A stretch of DNA of 64,000 nucleotides, from contig CM022673.1 of assembly GCA_012295275.1 (NCBI GenBank), forward strand, positions 3,103,105 to 3,167,104, given 5' to 3'. The DNA is from Chrysomallon squamiferum (lineage: Eukaryota > Mollusca > Gastropoda > Neomphalida > Peltospiridae). Positions 40,325 to 55,000 of this stretch are shown one piece after another. Position 1 is the first letter of the stretch. Each line of letters begins with the position of its first letter. The notes under the pieces are model-generated. The model was given only the letters and a program-made list of their open reading frames with translations. It ran no database searches and was not told where the DNA came from. A program made the translations under genes and the position numbers.

Positions 40325-42635
40325 TCAGATAAAACTATAATATTCAAACTCAGTTAAGATACGTTTCGCCCACCCATTGTCCCTCACTTTGAAGACATCC
40401 CAAGCTGACTAATAAAGATACTGAAATCTTCTCACTCCAGTGATAGCTACGTTTGATGAGTTAAGGCATTCTTGTCGTTACTGCTAACAGAAAAAAAAAA
40501 GCTGAATGTTTTGTTCTGCTACATTAGTGGTTGATAGCTACCAGTCGTACTCGATATCATCATTCATCCTTCTTCTCCGACGTGTCGCGGTTTTCTCTGT
40601 GAGACCTGTAGACTTTGAGAAAGCAGCTAAACGTTTAAGATTTCCTCGTCTGTTTCGTCAAGACCTCCGGTCGTCTGGTCTTTTCTTTATGACTGTCAGC
40701 ATCATTACAGTGAGTCAAATGTGTAAAATGTTTAAATAAAATAAAACAGAAATCATTTCTATCTGTGTCTCACTTTCTGTATGTGTTTGTCTCTGGTAAT
40801 GCTTGCCAATCTATAAATATGGAATATCTGTCTTCCTGTGTCTATCTATAGTTGTTGCTATTTTTATATTTGGCCTGCTTGTCTGCATTTCTACCAGTTT
40901 GTTTAATTATTAATTATCTGTCTGTCGATACGTGTGTATGTTAGCAAGTATTCATTTGTATATCAATCTATCTAACTGTCTACCTACCTCTAATTTAGCT
41001 GTCTGTCTGAATATCTTTTTATTTATATATCTATCTCTTTATCTATCTCTACCTCTTTATCTGTCTTTCTGTTAGATTATATTTTCAGAAAATAAAAGAG
41101 ACAGAAATAAGAAAAGGAGAATAAGATACAAACAGAGAAAAACAAAGAAAAACCCCCAGAAAGATATTGTGAGAATCAGAGAAAGACACATTCAGTATTC
41201 GTAACATGTCTGTACAATAAATATCTTAATATGTACCAGAAATAACATCAAGATGTGAAAGTTAAATTGTCTTCTTCAAAATTATTTTCCAACAGAAACA
41301 CAACACACGCGCGTACGTTAAAATAAGGAAAAAATGGAGAGATTATTAAGCTAGATATACAGAGAGAAAGAAAAAGAAAGATACAGACAGATATAAAGAG
41401 ACTCAGACGAAGATAGTATTCTTAAAATATCTGTTCAAAAATATTTTTATCTTAGCTAACAATAATTGCAAAAGGAGTTACATTAGGTAAACCATCGTCT
41501 TCAAAATTCTCCCTCTAACAGAAACACACATACAAAAAAAAAACTGTTTATCACTCAGCTCTTGCTTATAATTACATCTGTATCCTGCTTCTTGTAGTAA
41601 AAACATAAAAAAACCAATTTGGCATGTGTTTGTATGATTTAGACACCTGAGGAAGCTAATTCTCTAGAGCTGTCATCAGAACAGAATCGTCTGCTTACAA
41701 AACAGACACACGATGTGTGCACTGCGGTGTGGGAATATGTTCCACGTGAGGCTAACTGAGGGAGCAACGAGGCTTCAAAGAAAATATCTTTCTGTTGTGA
41801 GACTGGAAGACGTTGTTTGTAGGTAACTGATACACTTTTATTTTAACCTGCTTGTTTAAATATGAATGTCTTTGTCATTGTAAATGTGTCTGTGTGTGTG
41901 CGTTTTTGTATGTGTGTTTGTACGTGTATTTGTGTATGTATGTGTGTGTTTTTTGAGTTTATATGTTTGTTTACTTCTATTTATCAATACATGGACGAAT
42001 AGATGTATGTATATGTATGTATATTCATATTCATACACACACACATATATACATACGTCTATATATACATCTATTCATACATATCTGTGTGTATGTTTGT
42101 ATGAATATTTATATATATAAATGTGTGTTTGTATTTTTGTACGGATGTCCATTTCTTTATATATCACTATGTATGTACAAATGTCTTTCTGATACATGAC
42201 TGAATCATCACTGAAAGAGAATGTATCTAATACACTGTGAAAATGACTTCCATATGAGCATCACCAGGCAGTAACCGAGCTTTAAAGAAAATATCGTTTC
42301 GTTGTCCAACATGAAGAAGTTCTTTGTAAGTAACTGATACTGTTTTGTCCACGTGTTTATAGTAAACACATTGGCGTGTAGAGAGAAAACAGTTCTGAGT
42401 TGGTGTATGCACTGTCTTAGGTCGCTTTTACACTACTCGTATCGTGTTTAGATGATTCTTTTGTCATTGTTTATAAGTTATTATGTTATGTGTCTTTTGA
42501 ATAGGGCTGTTTGTTTTGTTAGTTATTGGAATTATATGATTTTTTATTATTATTACCACTGTGACTGTTTCTACAACTACTGTTGCTATTAATTGTAATC
42601 TGCTGCTGCTGTTACGACTACTACTACTACTATTA

Positions 42636-42673
<38 letters not shown>

Positions 42674-44899
42674 TTTATTATTACAATTATTAATTTTAAA
42701 GTCATTATTATTTTCATTACTACTAGAACTACTGCTACTACAATTACATGTATCAATGTTTTATTACTGTTATTGTTTTTTATATATATTATTACTGTTT
42801 TTATTATTATGATTATGATTATTATTATTATTAGTTCCATTTTAAATTAACTGTTATAAACAGATAATTATATATATATATATATAAACCCACACACACA
42901 TACAGACGTAAGTACATGTGTTCTTATAACTCTCACGTGAAAAAAATAAAATTTCATTAATTGAATTTTGTAACAATCTGTTGTTGTGACATTTGTTTCA
43001 GTGTAGTTGTTCCTGAGGCAACAGATAAAAGAAATGTAGCAATTCAATTCACTACTTATTGTAATTGATTCTACAGCTTGATCAATGAAAACGTTTCAGT
43101 TTTGAGTTATCACAGGGTTTTTTTTGCTGTTTTTTCTTTTAAAAAGATTCTTTTTTTAAATAAATCATTTTCTTTTAACATCTGCACAGCTAAATCTACA
43201 CAGTTCAGTTACTTTTTCCACTTCATCATTCACTTATGATAATATCACACTTTCGTTGGACATTGTTTTTCAGATGACATTTTCCTAAATAACTTCATTA
43301 CTTCATCTGTCTCTTAACAAAAATATTTCATCAATATAACTTTTACTGACATTTAAAAATCTAACTGTCTATGGCATGTATTAAAACTATAGTGTAAAAA
43401 GTTTTTAATATTTAATACTTAAGTTGTGTATTAGTTTATTTTCCATTAATGGAATCAACTTTTCATCAATGACTGGTACCTAATTCCCAATGTTTCAGTC
43501 CATTTTGGGCTGGAAAATGCCAATGGGGCAAGGTAGCTTTTCAGCAAGTAGTGTATTATTGATGTAGAAAAAGCTGTGGTATGTGTTGTTCTAGGTAAGA
43601 ATAACCCCTGATAGTATGTTAGGTACAACGCGGTTTTCCTTTCTCAAATTATAAAATAACAAAACTAACATAATTATAACAAAAATAAAAATTTAAAAAT
43701 TATAAACTGACATGAAATAAATATTAAATAATTACCTTCATTTATGCAGAACTTCAAAATAAATGGCATTTACAATGTTTATTCTGTCCTTTTTTATTTC
43801 TTCTTGTTGTTTTTCAAAAGTTAAGAATAGAAAATTATCTGCCACAGTATAGCATGCCTCTTCTTTCACAGTTTAATTTTATCAAATTTGAGTAAAACAG
43901 CTGTTGTCTGAGTTAGAAAAAATCTTTTATCATGTCACTTCCACATTCTTGAATTCTTTACTCATTTTCTCATCTTTTTTTCTTTTTAAATATTGCTGAA
44001 ATAATTCTCAGAAATGGTTTTAGCAGATAAGTTGAAGACAGATTTACATATTCCATATATTTATATACTTCATTTTAAAAAGGTATGTATATATATATAC
44101 AAGAAAATAAAACAAACTCTTACTTAAAACATCAATATTTTTTTCAGTGTTAGTTTTAAGAAAAGTTAACTTGAATCTTGGCTTCATAATAGATTTTAAA
44201 ATTTGGTTTGTCCTTTTTTTCACAAATAAATTTTACAATTAAATAATTTAAAATCTATGACTTTTGTTTGATGTTTAATTTCCTCCATGCTGGTACTGCC
44301 AGTCAACTGATATCAAAGAAATCTCTTCACCTTTTAAAAAACAAATAAACAAAAATGTTAAATTCATCCATCAAAGATTCACTAATATTATGTTTTTATT
44401 TTCTGAAGGATTACAGATGAAGACAAATGTAATTAAGCTTGTTTTTGAAAACAGATTATCAGAAACATTTTCTGTATCAATCAGTATAATTCAGTTTTAA
44501 TACAGACTCTTCACAGCTAAAAGTCCAGGGGGCTTGTTTCATCTCTGATATATTAGAATTATTTAAATGATGACTTAAACTGTGCTGGAATAAAAAAAAG
44601 TACAATAAATTTCTCTGAAATGAAATAAAAGAGGGTTGTTTTTAATAATTTTATTTGAAGTACAAATAAAAGAGTGGGTGGAAAATTTGTATTTAAATGT
44701 TTTTTGAATAATTTAAAAAAAATATCAGATATTATTTAAAATAAAAATGTGGAAGAATGCTTGGTCTGGGTATGGTAAAAATCTTGATGAAAGAAATATT
44801 AAAATGTTTAAATCTATCACAGTTCAAGAATGCTTGCTGAATGTATGACAGAAATAGTTATGATGGTAGTACTACACACACACTTATGTTCAAGCACTT

Positions 44900-45830
44900 C
44901 TTTCATACAAAAGAACATGCCCACAGTTTTTAGATGATATCTGAAAAAATAATGAAGTAATAATGAAGTAATTATGAAGTAATTATGCATAGTAAAGTAT
45001 AAATACACATGTAAGAGGCCTATTCTACAGATTTCACAAAAAGTCTCATCCTTGGAGGAAATGTAGCTGGAAAGAAGTAAGTAATAATTAATTATATATA
45101 ATGCTCTTTTAAAATCCAAGTATGCTTAACTTATAACCTTCACTAATGTCTTATCCTTATTAAATATATGTCTGGAATGAAAGAACACAGCCTACAATTT
45201 TAAGTAGATATCTGGAAAAATGACTAGATATAATGAAGCAACAGTAAAGTAATTATGCTTAGTAAATTATAAAAACATGTAGTATGGGATTGACCTACAA
45301 CTTTCACCAAAAGACTCATCCATGTTAGAAATATATCCAGTAATGATTAATTACATACATATATATATATATTGATGTTTATCAAAATCCAAGTACACTT
45401 GTTAAGGGCTTGACGTGTAACTTTCACCAAAAGTTTCATCCATGTTAGAGATATGTCTGGAAGGAAAGAACATAGTCTACAGTTTTAAGCAGTTATCTGA
45501 AAAAATGACTAGATGTAATGACTAGCAATAATGAAATAATTATGCTCACTAAATTATAAGTATGCATGTCATCACGAACCCAGTCCACAAGTTTCACCAA
45601 ATTTCTCTCATCCATGTCAGAAATTTATCTAGAAATAAATAAATAATAATTAATTTTAAATACTGGTGCTCATTAATATCCAGGTCCTGAATTATAACTT
45701 TCAGCAAATGTCTGATCCATGTGAGAAATTTCTAGAAAGAAGGACAAAATAATGAATTATATGTAGAGAGTCAATAAAGTGAAAGTTTGCTTCACCTACA
45801 GCTTTCACCAGATGTCTTATCCATGTTATG
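44900..45830. repeat. Diverged higher-order tandem repeat (~275 bp)
   Basis: The anchor TTTCACCAAAAGTCTCATCC and close variants occur about seven times (near 45033, 45138, 45300, 45421, 45592, 45688, 45802), at alternating shorter and longer spacings. A second anchor, CAGTTTTAAGYAGATATCTG, recurs near 44922, 45197 and 45480, giving a long period of about 273-283 bp. Confidence 0.8.
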
Positions 45831-46739
45831 AAGAAAAGAAAAAAATTGTTTTAAAATGTTTGTCAAGATTCAGTGGCAGTAGCAATGTTTTAGTCTCATT
45901 TAAAGTCTCATTTGTGTCTTTGGACTGTTAAAGCTACATGGCTGTAGAAAAAGAAAAATTAAATATATTAAATATTGTCTGATAATAATATCCTACTAAC
46001 AAATCTTGTGTTTCTCTGTTGGTATTCATGTGCATATGAGTGTGTGTGTATATATTAGTGGACAACTTAATATAAATGTATATTTACATGTGCTAGTGCA
46101 TTAGTGTGCATGTCTGTGTGTGTGTGTGTGTACATGTATGTGTACCTGTGTCTCTCTGTGTGTATGTGTTTGCAATACACATGCAGCTCCACACTCAGAT
46201 GTGTCCTGTAAGAATCATTTTATTTCATAAATGACCTTGATTAGGGGTAAAAAAGCAATACAACAACAAAATTGTTCTCGTGACATCAGTTATTAACTCC
46301 TTTTTACTCAAAATCTATTGCTTTAGCTTTGATTTAATAAGAAAAATATCTATGTTGACATTTCACAAAAAGAATAATCAGATTTCATGTCTGACCAGGT
46401 TTTGCTACAACAGAACTGAATCATTTGCAGTGGAAATAATGACTTGATATAAAACTGGAGAAGAGTCCTCAAGGGCAGAAAAACAATTTGGAGCATAGCA
46501 GCTGACTGTCGTACTAGCAGGTAATCAGGGAATTGTTTTGTAAACTGCATCAGATGACTTCATCATTTTCAGTCCATGGAAGAAATGTGCTGTGTAGACT
46601 ACTCTAGTTTATGTCAGTATGTGTAAATTTGTAATAGTTTGTGTGTGTGTACATCAGTGTGTCAGTGTTCTTATTAATAAGACAGTATGTGTATTGAATG
46701 TGTGAGGTTGTCAGAATTAGGACATATATATATATATGT

Positions 46740-46743
<4 letters not shown>

Positions 46744-46795
<52 letters not shown>
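46744..46795. repeat. (GT)n microsatellite
   Basis: About 50 bp of GT. Confidence 0.97.
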
Positions 46796-46798
<3 letters not shown>

Positions 46799-47869
46799 TG
46801 AATAGCAAGTAATTCAGTGACCATAAATGCTGAAAAGTATCTAGTAATCATATCCTGCCACTATGTAAAGTGATTGCATGATAAATAAATAAATATATAA
46901 AATATTGTGTTACATGTAACAGTGATATATAACAGAAAAGCTTTTAAAAATGCACCTTTCCAGAGATACTAGAGTTGTTTTTGGTAAAGGCAGGTGGTTG
47001 GATTGGGCAATAACTCAGTGGGTGCACCATGAAGGATTGGAACCTCTAAAGCATGGATAATACTTTAATTTTTAAACTAAAGTTCACTCTCACTGAATGT
47101 TTGTAAATGTTTAGTTTCTGTTTTACCTTTATAACCATTGTTATTTTTGGCTAATACTATAGTAAATATTGTTGTAGACACAATGATACTAATAACCATG
47201 ACTTTTATCATGCGAAAAGACTGTTAGCCAAGACATAGCGTTCCTCTAAGTATGAGGCATTCCTGTTTGACATAGCAGTAGTCACTTGTAGTGGAGATAT
47301 TTCATCAGTAATTACATTCCTTTCTTTCTCACATGTTCTCTTGCTTGTCAGCCAAAAGGACAACAAAACAAAAAAACAAAAAAGAAAGAAAAAAAAAGAT
47401 TTAATTAGTACATGGATATATGTTTTTGGTTTTAATTTTCTCATTATGTTGAGGAGAGTTGCAGGGATAGATTGTATATTTCTTTTTGTTTGTTTGTTTG
47501 TCTGTCTTTTTTTTTAGTTATTTATTCATCTCTTTTAGCTGAATTTTGTTTTAAAATTATTTTTGTTTTTATTTCTTCATTAGTTTTCATTTATTTAATA
47601 TTAATTATTTTAATATATAATTAACTCATTAATTTATTAATTTATTACAAATACCCCAGCCAAAAAAATAAAAAAAAACCTTATTCAAGATTCCCCCAAA
47701 ACATTTTAATGTTTATACCTAAGTCCAGATAAAATAATTATATTTTGAAGTTCCAGTTTAAGCTTCTGCACCTTGTGTGAATTAAATTTCTTAATTAGAC
47801 ATAAAAGTTATAACTGGTAAATTTACATTTTTGCTCAAAATCTCAGCAAGAATGACAGAACATATCATT

Positions 47870-48110
47870 ATATCAGAACCTGCTTCTATTAAAACTAAGA
47901 TACCAGAATCTACTACTATTAAAACAATCATATCAGAATCAACCACTCTTGAAACACTACCATAACCCTGACTATTAAAAAAGTAATGCCAGAATCCACC
48001 ACAATTAAAACTATGACACTACCACTATTAAAATTCTGATTCCAGAATATACCAGTGTTAAAACTGTGATACCAGAACCTGCCATTATTAAAACTAAGAA
48101 AGCAGCACAA
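47870..48110. repeat. Degenerate ~33-bp minisatellite
   Basis: Motif ATACCAGAATCTACTACTAT followed by TAAAACTA, repeated about six to eight times with many substitutions and small indels. Confidence 0.7.
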
Positions 48111-50629
48111 CAGCTGCTGAAACTGTAAGGACACAAGTTCTGATTTTTTGTAAGTAAATCAACCAAACTAACAGCTGAATTTTACTGTGAAACTCTGTCT
48201 TAAAAATAAAATAAACAAAGAAAGAAAGCATGTTTGAAATCTAATATCTGTTATATGTAAATATAACTTGTTGATCATTCCAGTACTCATTTATTCAATT
48301 TTTTTTCACCATTTAGCTCTAGTATTGTCTGTCTAAGCAAATGAAGTGTGGTTGAAGAACAAAAATATGGCACCAAAGTGAGTGTTCTTGTTTGTTCTTT
48401 TGGAATCTCTCTGTGTTTTTATTAGGGTTTGGAATCTCTCTGTGTTTTTATTAGGGTTTGGTTCTCTGTGTGTTGGCAGAGGTATGTCTGTGTGGATGTT
48501 AAGTTAATGCAGCAGAAGCTGTGAAAACATGGTATGCTGAAAATGGCATGTCTCTTGTTAATTAAGTTAATGCAAAACAAACAGTAAAAAAATATTATAT
48601 TATCTACAGCAGGTTCTTCTCTCTGGTTTTACTCTTTTTTTATTTCTTTTTCTTTTTTTTTTTTTTTTTTTTTTTTAGCAGTCTGATTCATGAAGACTCG
48701 AGTTACCTGTTTGTCACAGATGTTACCTGGATTATTATAGAAAGTGTTTATTATTTCAAACATGATGTATCAAATAACATTTCTTTTTTTTTTTTGTTGT
48801 TGAATTTTTTTTTTTTTTTTTAGTATAACCAGAAAATAAATATTATTTTAGAAAATGTTTGCATAAAGTACAACGAAAATATATTTCTTGAAAAAAATAT
48901 GAAATTCAGCTATGAATGCAAATATTTTATTTATTAACTGAAAGGAATATAATCACTATCTTTGTGTTAATAAAAAAAATAAATACCAGTGTGTGGAAAT
49001 AAAAACATCATTTCATGATATTAACATCATACACTGTTATTAAATAAGAGCAAGTGTATTTTTGTAATTATGTGTTTGTGTATAACTACATTTATTTATT
49101 ATTTATAATATGTTCTTAACAATTCCAGTATTCTTATTAATTCCAGAATATTTATGAGATAAAACTTTCTGCAGCTCAGTGTTTTGCATGTCTAAATCAG
49201 GCCCCAGGATGCTCTGGCAGAGTCTAAGTGTGGCCATGTTCTGGTTACATGTAATCTTATATAAATAAGTGTACAGAACTCACAGGATCCTTCGTGAATA
49301 TAGTTTGTTTTAAATCAATACTTGATCTAATGTAGGGTTCTTACACTTCAGTGAAGTGCTTATCTTTGATATCTGCAGATCACAAAACTTCAAACAACTT
49401 ATAATAGGAATTGCTGGCATAATAGAACGCTATTAACTATGACACAAGATGGTTTGGATTTTGCACTGATTATATATCTGAATATCAAAACACACAGAGA
49501 AAGATGCATGTTGTTGTTTATAATCTCTATACATGTATCCCTTTATTTGCTTTCATATCTGGTTACCTAAATATTTGGAATTATATCTACAGAATTATCT
49601 GTTCTTTAAAAATAATAATAATAATAATAACAAAAATGATGATGATGATGATGATGATGGTTACCATCATCATGGTGAAGATAATGACAACAATAGAAAT
49701 AAAATATCACATAATAATATTATCAAAAACAAAAGCCACCATTCACAAACAACAACAACAACAACAAAATACAAAAATCTTTCACCACATTTAAAATCTC
49801 TCTTAGGCAACTTCTGTTTTCTGGTTACTGTTTCTCATCAAAAATGTTGTGGATTTTAAAACAGATTTTGGTGGTTAATTATGTGATGATTAATAGACTT
49901 TGATTAATTTACCATCAGTTACAAAACAACGGTTTTTAGACTGGAACATCCTGATTATCAAATTACAGAACTCTGGGTTTACTGAGTGCTGCTTTGAGTC
50001 TCTGACTACAGTTAAATATCATGTCTCGGATAACACAGTGCAAGTAGAAAAAAAAAAAAAAAAAAAGAATGAAATGTCTAATTTAACACCCCAGTCAGCA
50101 GATTTGTTCTTGTTTGGTTACATAATAGCATCATACACATGGTCTAGGACCACACTGATATTGTATTTATGGACTACTCTATTTCTGATTAGCAGCAAGA
50201 GATCTTTTATTTGAACCTTCTCATAAACAGTCTTTTGTAAACCATTTTTGGAGCTGGCTGCATCAGGAATACTGGAGTACTAGATAAAGAAAAAAAAAAG
50301 AAAACAAAAAAAAAAATGTAAATGTAGTTTGTGTGTATCACAAATATATTGTTAGCTGATATCAGAAAATGTCAAGAGTAAAATATATGCCATCTTGCAA
50401 GAGACAATTTATGTTGCCATTGATAATAAAAACAGTTTTTTGTTTTTAAAATGTCTTATCCTGAAATAAATAAATAAATAAATGAAGTATAATGTGAATT
50501 CCAGTATTAACATCATGATGAAGTAAACAATTTATGTAAACAAATAATGTGTGACTCATTTTTCAAACATCTTCACAAACCTTGTGGAGGAAACTGATAA
50601 ATTAGTTATGATAAAAAAAATAATTTCTC

Positions 50630-50818
50630 TAACATTATCATTATAATGATAAAGCTAATTCTAAAATAATGTATCTCATATTTTCATATAATGATGAAGA
50701 CAATCCATAAATAATTTTCTCATAATATCATATACTGATAAAGATAATCCTAAAATAATTTCTTTCATATTCTCATATAATCATCAAGAAAATACCAAAA
50801 TAATTTCTCTCAGGTGTA
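50630..50818. repeat. ~57-bp tandem repeat
   Basis: About three to four units of the form ATAATGATAAAGATAATCC, then TAAAATAATTTCTCTCATAT, between 50630 and 50818. Confidence 0.75.
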
Positions 50819-52000
50819 AGTTGAGCAGCAGACTGGTTCTTCTTGTTATTAAACTCGTAAAAAGTTTCTAACGTGTTTCTGGTTAATTATTTCTTATTCC
50901 CACTGCTCATTTCTTATTTCCTAATATTTAATAAGTAAGGATGGGGTGTGGGTGTGGGTAATTTCTGCATGCTTCAAAGAACAGTCCAAGCACACCTATG
51001 TTACAGACACAACCTCTGACTCTAAACCAAAGAGTTCTGCACTAGACTGGAGTCAGTGGACTGGTTTAACTGGTACACAGAGTGTGTGATATCATACAGT
51101 GTAATATAATTACTAATAACTGAGTAGTGTGGGTTGTTGTTATTTCCCAATCCAACCACTCTTTGGTAAATGAAATATTAGAGGTGCTAACTATATTGTT
51201 TGAAGAAGAGAATTTTTATTTATTTATTTATTTATTTTTGTTATATAAAATGTGAATTAAAAATTATAAAATTATTATATTTTTTATGAAAATAACTTGG
51301 TGCCAGTTTAATAATAATAATGGTAGTAGTTGTAGTATTAGTAGTAATAGTAATAGTAGTAGTAGTTGTAATAGTAATAATAATAATAATAAAAAGAACA
51401 ACGATGAAAATAACAATAATAATAATATCAGCAACAAGAGCCCATCATCAACAACAACAATTTAAATAATGCAGTACATCTTGTAATTTTGCTGTATGCT
51501 TTGCCTTGACAGGTGGAATTTAAAAAAAAAAAAACAAAAAAAAAACTTTAAAACTCCATTCTGGGATAATTATAAAAGTCAATCTAAGTTGATAGTCTCA
51601 TTTCACTGAGAAAGATCCTTGAGGAAAAATGCTCTTAAAATGTTGCTAGTTAATAGATTTATTTTATTTTTGGCATAGACATTTTCACATAACTACAGAG
51701 TAATTTAACATACATTTCTTTTGAGAATGTTTACTTTTCTTTTGACTCTTGGAATAATGGATTTCTTTCCTTATTGGCACTGATGAAAATTCCAGTTGAT
51801 CTGGCAGTCAGCCATGCTGTTTTACACTTTTATTTGCTTTTATCTGCTGCTTTTTTTAAATCTGAAAAAAAGAAAAAAGTTATATTTGTTTGTGTGTGTG
51901 TGTGTGTGTGATCATTTTATTATTACAAATAATAGTGATAATTATTGTCATCATCATCATTATGTTCATTACTATTAGTATTATTATTGTTATCATCATT

Positions 52001-55000
52001 GTTATCATCACTGTAATTGTATTTAAGTTTTGTTTGTAGAACTGTTGTAACTAACAAATAACTGAATGAGTGAACTGATACCATTTACCTGTGGAAGAAA
52101 AAAAAAGAAAAAAGTTAGAAACAAAAAATTAAACTGTTTTTCAGTAAGCTTTTTGAATTAACACCTACTTTTCAGACTGAATTCTCACTTACATCATTAC
52201 TTAGGCTTAACACTGGAGCTCTGGTTTGAACAGGATATAACCTAATAATAATAGCACTGAGGAAAACTATTCCACAGGATTAGTGCATTAGTAGAGAGCC
52301 AAAGTTCACCCTGCATTATTAACTAATAAGAATGAATGACACCTCTGTATGAAAACTATAACAGCTATTGGTTACCACACTGTAGTAAAGGCAAATTATG
52401 ATGCTGGCAAGTATAAACATTTCAACAGTTAAATTATAACACAGTGCACAAAATTAACTAACACGATAAAGAAGGTATCGGTAAACAAGTTTAGATAACA
52501 TATCTGCACTCTCAGACAAGCCTTATTCTTCTAATATCAACAGGAGACATGGAAAACGTTAATAGCTGATAAACATGTGACTAATGTAATTGCTGTAATG
52601 CAATCAGAACCAACCCGAATTCGCGGACATCTCAGAATCTGTTACCAGATCAAACTAAGACCTCTAACAAAGTACACCACTTTTATTAAATCGACACTTT
52701 TGACATCCAAGTGTGCCTGCACAACACTTAACCCAATGACTGTAATGGATTCCTCGCTGTTAAACCATCTCAAATTCAAACAGAAATCCTGAAATTTGAG
52801 CAGAATAAACAGGGTTATTTACAAATCATTTATTTTATTGCTTACTATATGCCAGCACGGCCATCCTTACATGACCATGACCAATCACGAAGGGCCACGA
52901 AGAATATTCGCACAAAGACAGAATCAGACAGGATGTTCCGGAAGTCGGTGACATCCACTGAGATAATTTGTTCTTTTAAAGTATTAATGGTCGAAAAATC
53001 GTGTTTCAGTGTGGCAGTTTGCAGTGGTCAAATTTGTCTTGATTACACGGTGCTCTCCTGTCTCGGCACTTAAAACAGCGCTTTTCTGGCACTTAGCAAA
53101 GCTCTCAAGTTGGTATTTATTCTGAAGTTCATGTCCAGCCTGATTATCAGTGATGTGTGACCATTTTGATCTGTGGTCGTTTCTAGACTGTGGTAATATC
53201 CATTAAGTGCTGTAAAAATCCCTCATTTATCAAGATGTCCACATCGGTGACATCTTCTTTTCACCTTATTTTATTTACCTTTTGTTCCTCCATTTTTTTC
53301 TTTTTTTTTCTCAATTGTTCAAATGGCGGTTAATCCATCTGTCTGAACGTCTTTTGTGTCTCAGTCTATCTGTCTCACTGTTCAAATGTCTGATCACTAA
53401 TTTTTGTTTGTATATTCATTCATTCATTCATTCATTATATTTTGATATTTATACCATTTAAATATTTGCTCGTTTTCTTAGAAGGAATATATTAACATTT
53501 CATCCCATACTTGCACTCAAATTTATATTCTTATCAAAATGTCCATTCAGAATAACAAATTCTATCTCGACTTCTGTCATGATAACAGTTTCTACCGTCA
53601 ATATCCATTTGAAGAAGCAGCACTGGGTTGGTTGTTCATTTTTGTAATGTCATTGTTTCAGTTTGTTACCACTAAATTAGTTTTTGTGTGACTTGCATGC
53701 TAAAATAATAATTAATTCTATTTTAGAGATGTAATCAGATCAGTTGTTTAATTCAATATAAGCAATTTCAGTGCCATAATTAAATTGATGTAAATTGTTT
53801 TCTTTCTTTCTTTTTTTTCAAATTTTTTGTTTTTTTATTTATCTTTCTGTTAATTTTTTGTTGTTATTTTAGTTTTGGATGTTTGTCAATGATATATCAA
53901 TCAAAAAAAAAAAAATAATAAATAAATAAATAAATAATAATAAAATGTTTAATAAAATATCAATGGTTATATTTTAAGATTATATTAAATAAAATTTATT
54001 ATTTATACTGTACTTTTTTTTTTCTAAGCATATAAGTAGACAGATATAAATTCTCTCTCTCACACACACACACACACATCAGGTATTTTCAAATATGTGT
54101 GGTTGAACAGTTAAAGTAAAAACAAAAAAATGTTGATATTGTACTTCCCCATGTGTGCGTGAGCTAATTAAAATATGCACTGTCTTAGAAATAATTAATG
54201 GCCTGTTTTTCCCACTGTGGCAGAATCCTCACTAATTGTGCAATAAAAGAAATATTTGATGACCTGCTCTTTCTCTAATCTCCAATTACTTTTGTTGATG
54301 TTCATAACTCACGAAGTAATCTTATGTAGATTGAGCATTCCTTGTCTGAAATGCTTGGAGAGGGAAGTGTAGATTGAAAATTACTTGTCTATAATGTTTT
54401 GGGAGGGAAGAGTAGATTGAAAATTACTTGTCTATAATGTTTTGGGAGGGAAGTGTAGATTGAAAATTACTTGTCTATAATGTTTTGGGAGGGAAGAGTA
54501 GATTGAAAATTACTTGTCTATAATGTTTTGGGAGGGAAGTGTAGATTGAAAATTACTTGTCTATAATGTTTTGGGAGGGAAGTGTAGATTGAGCATTACT
54601 TGTTTAAAATGCTTGGCGAGGGAAGTAATTTTGATTGTTTTAAATTTAATTTTTTTGGAAAATAATAATATACTGGTGGCTTGAGTGTGGGAGCCAAGTT
54701 TAAATACAAAATCTGTATATGTTTCATATATAGCTTGCATAGTGAAAAGGTATATTATATATTAATACAAAATTTTATTTAAAATAATTGTTATGATTTT
54801 GTTTGAGAGAAAGTTTGTGTAAACAGAATCATCAGAAAAGCAAACGATCACTACTTGTGTTAAATAAACAATATTACCTCAGCCACTTGAAAAAGAAATA
54901 AAAACAAAAATTCAAACATGCACAAATGTTTGTTTTTCAGAATCTGGATAAAGTATGCTTAACCTTAATATCATTTTGGATAGTTATCTCAAACTGTCTG

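Larger units (their letters stand above)
36001..44000. other. Non-coding, microsatellite-rich
   Basis: Contains (AT)n at 36739-36772, (AC)n at 36776-36793, poly-T tracts at 37081-37099 and 37356-37372, (GTAT)n around 37985-38040, the 57-bp duplication at 38321-38434, (AAAAT)n at about 39962-40070, poly-A at 40291-40320, (TTA)n at about 42630-42670, and a diverged pair of about 70-bp repeats at 41765 and 42260. Open frames such as 40506-40739 (77 codons, CG-containing) match nothing I recognise. Confidence 0.6.
44001..52000. other. Non-coding; tandem repeats and AT-rich sequence
   Basis: Holds the ~275-bp higher-order repeat at 44900-45830, (GT)n at 46744-46795, a degenerate ~33-bp minisatellite at 47870-48110, a 29-bp duplication near 48403-48462, a ~57-bp tandem repeat at 50630-50820, and an inverted pair of similar sequence at 46990 and 51120. 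No gene recognised. Confidence 0.6.

Noticed and set aside
40506-40739. 77-codon frame with CG-containing codons
   Set aside because: No recognisable domain and no splice partners; left as unassigned.
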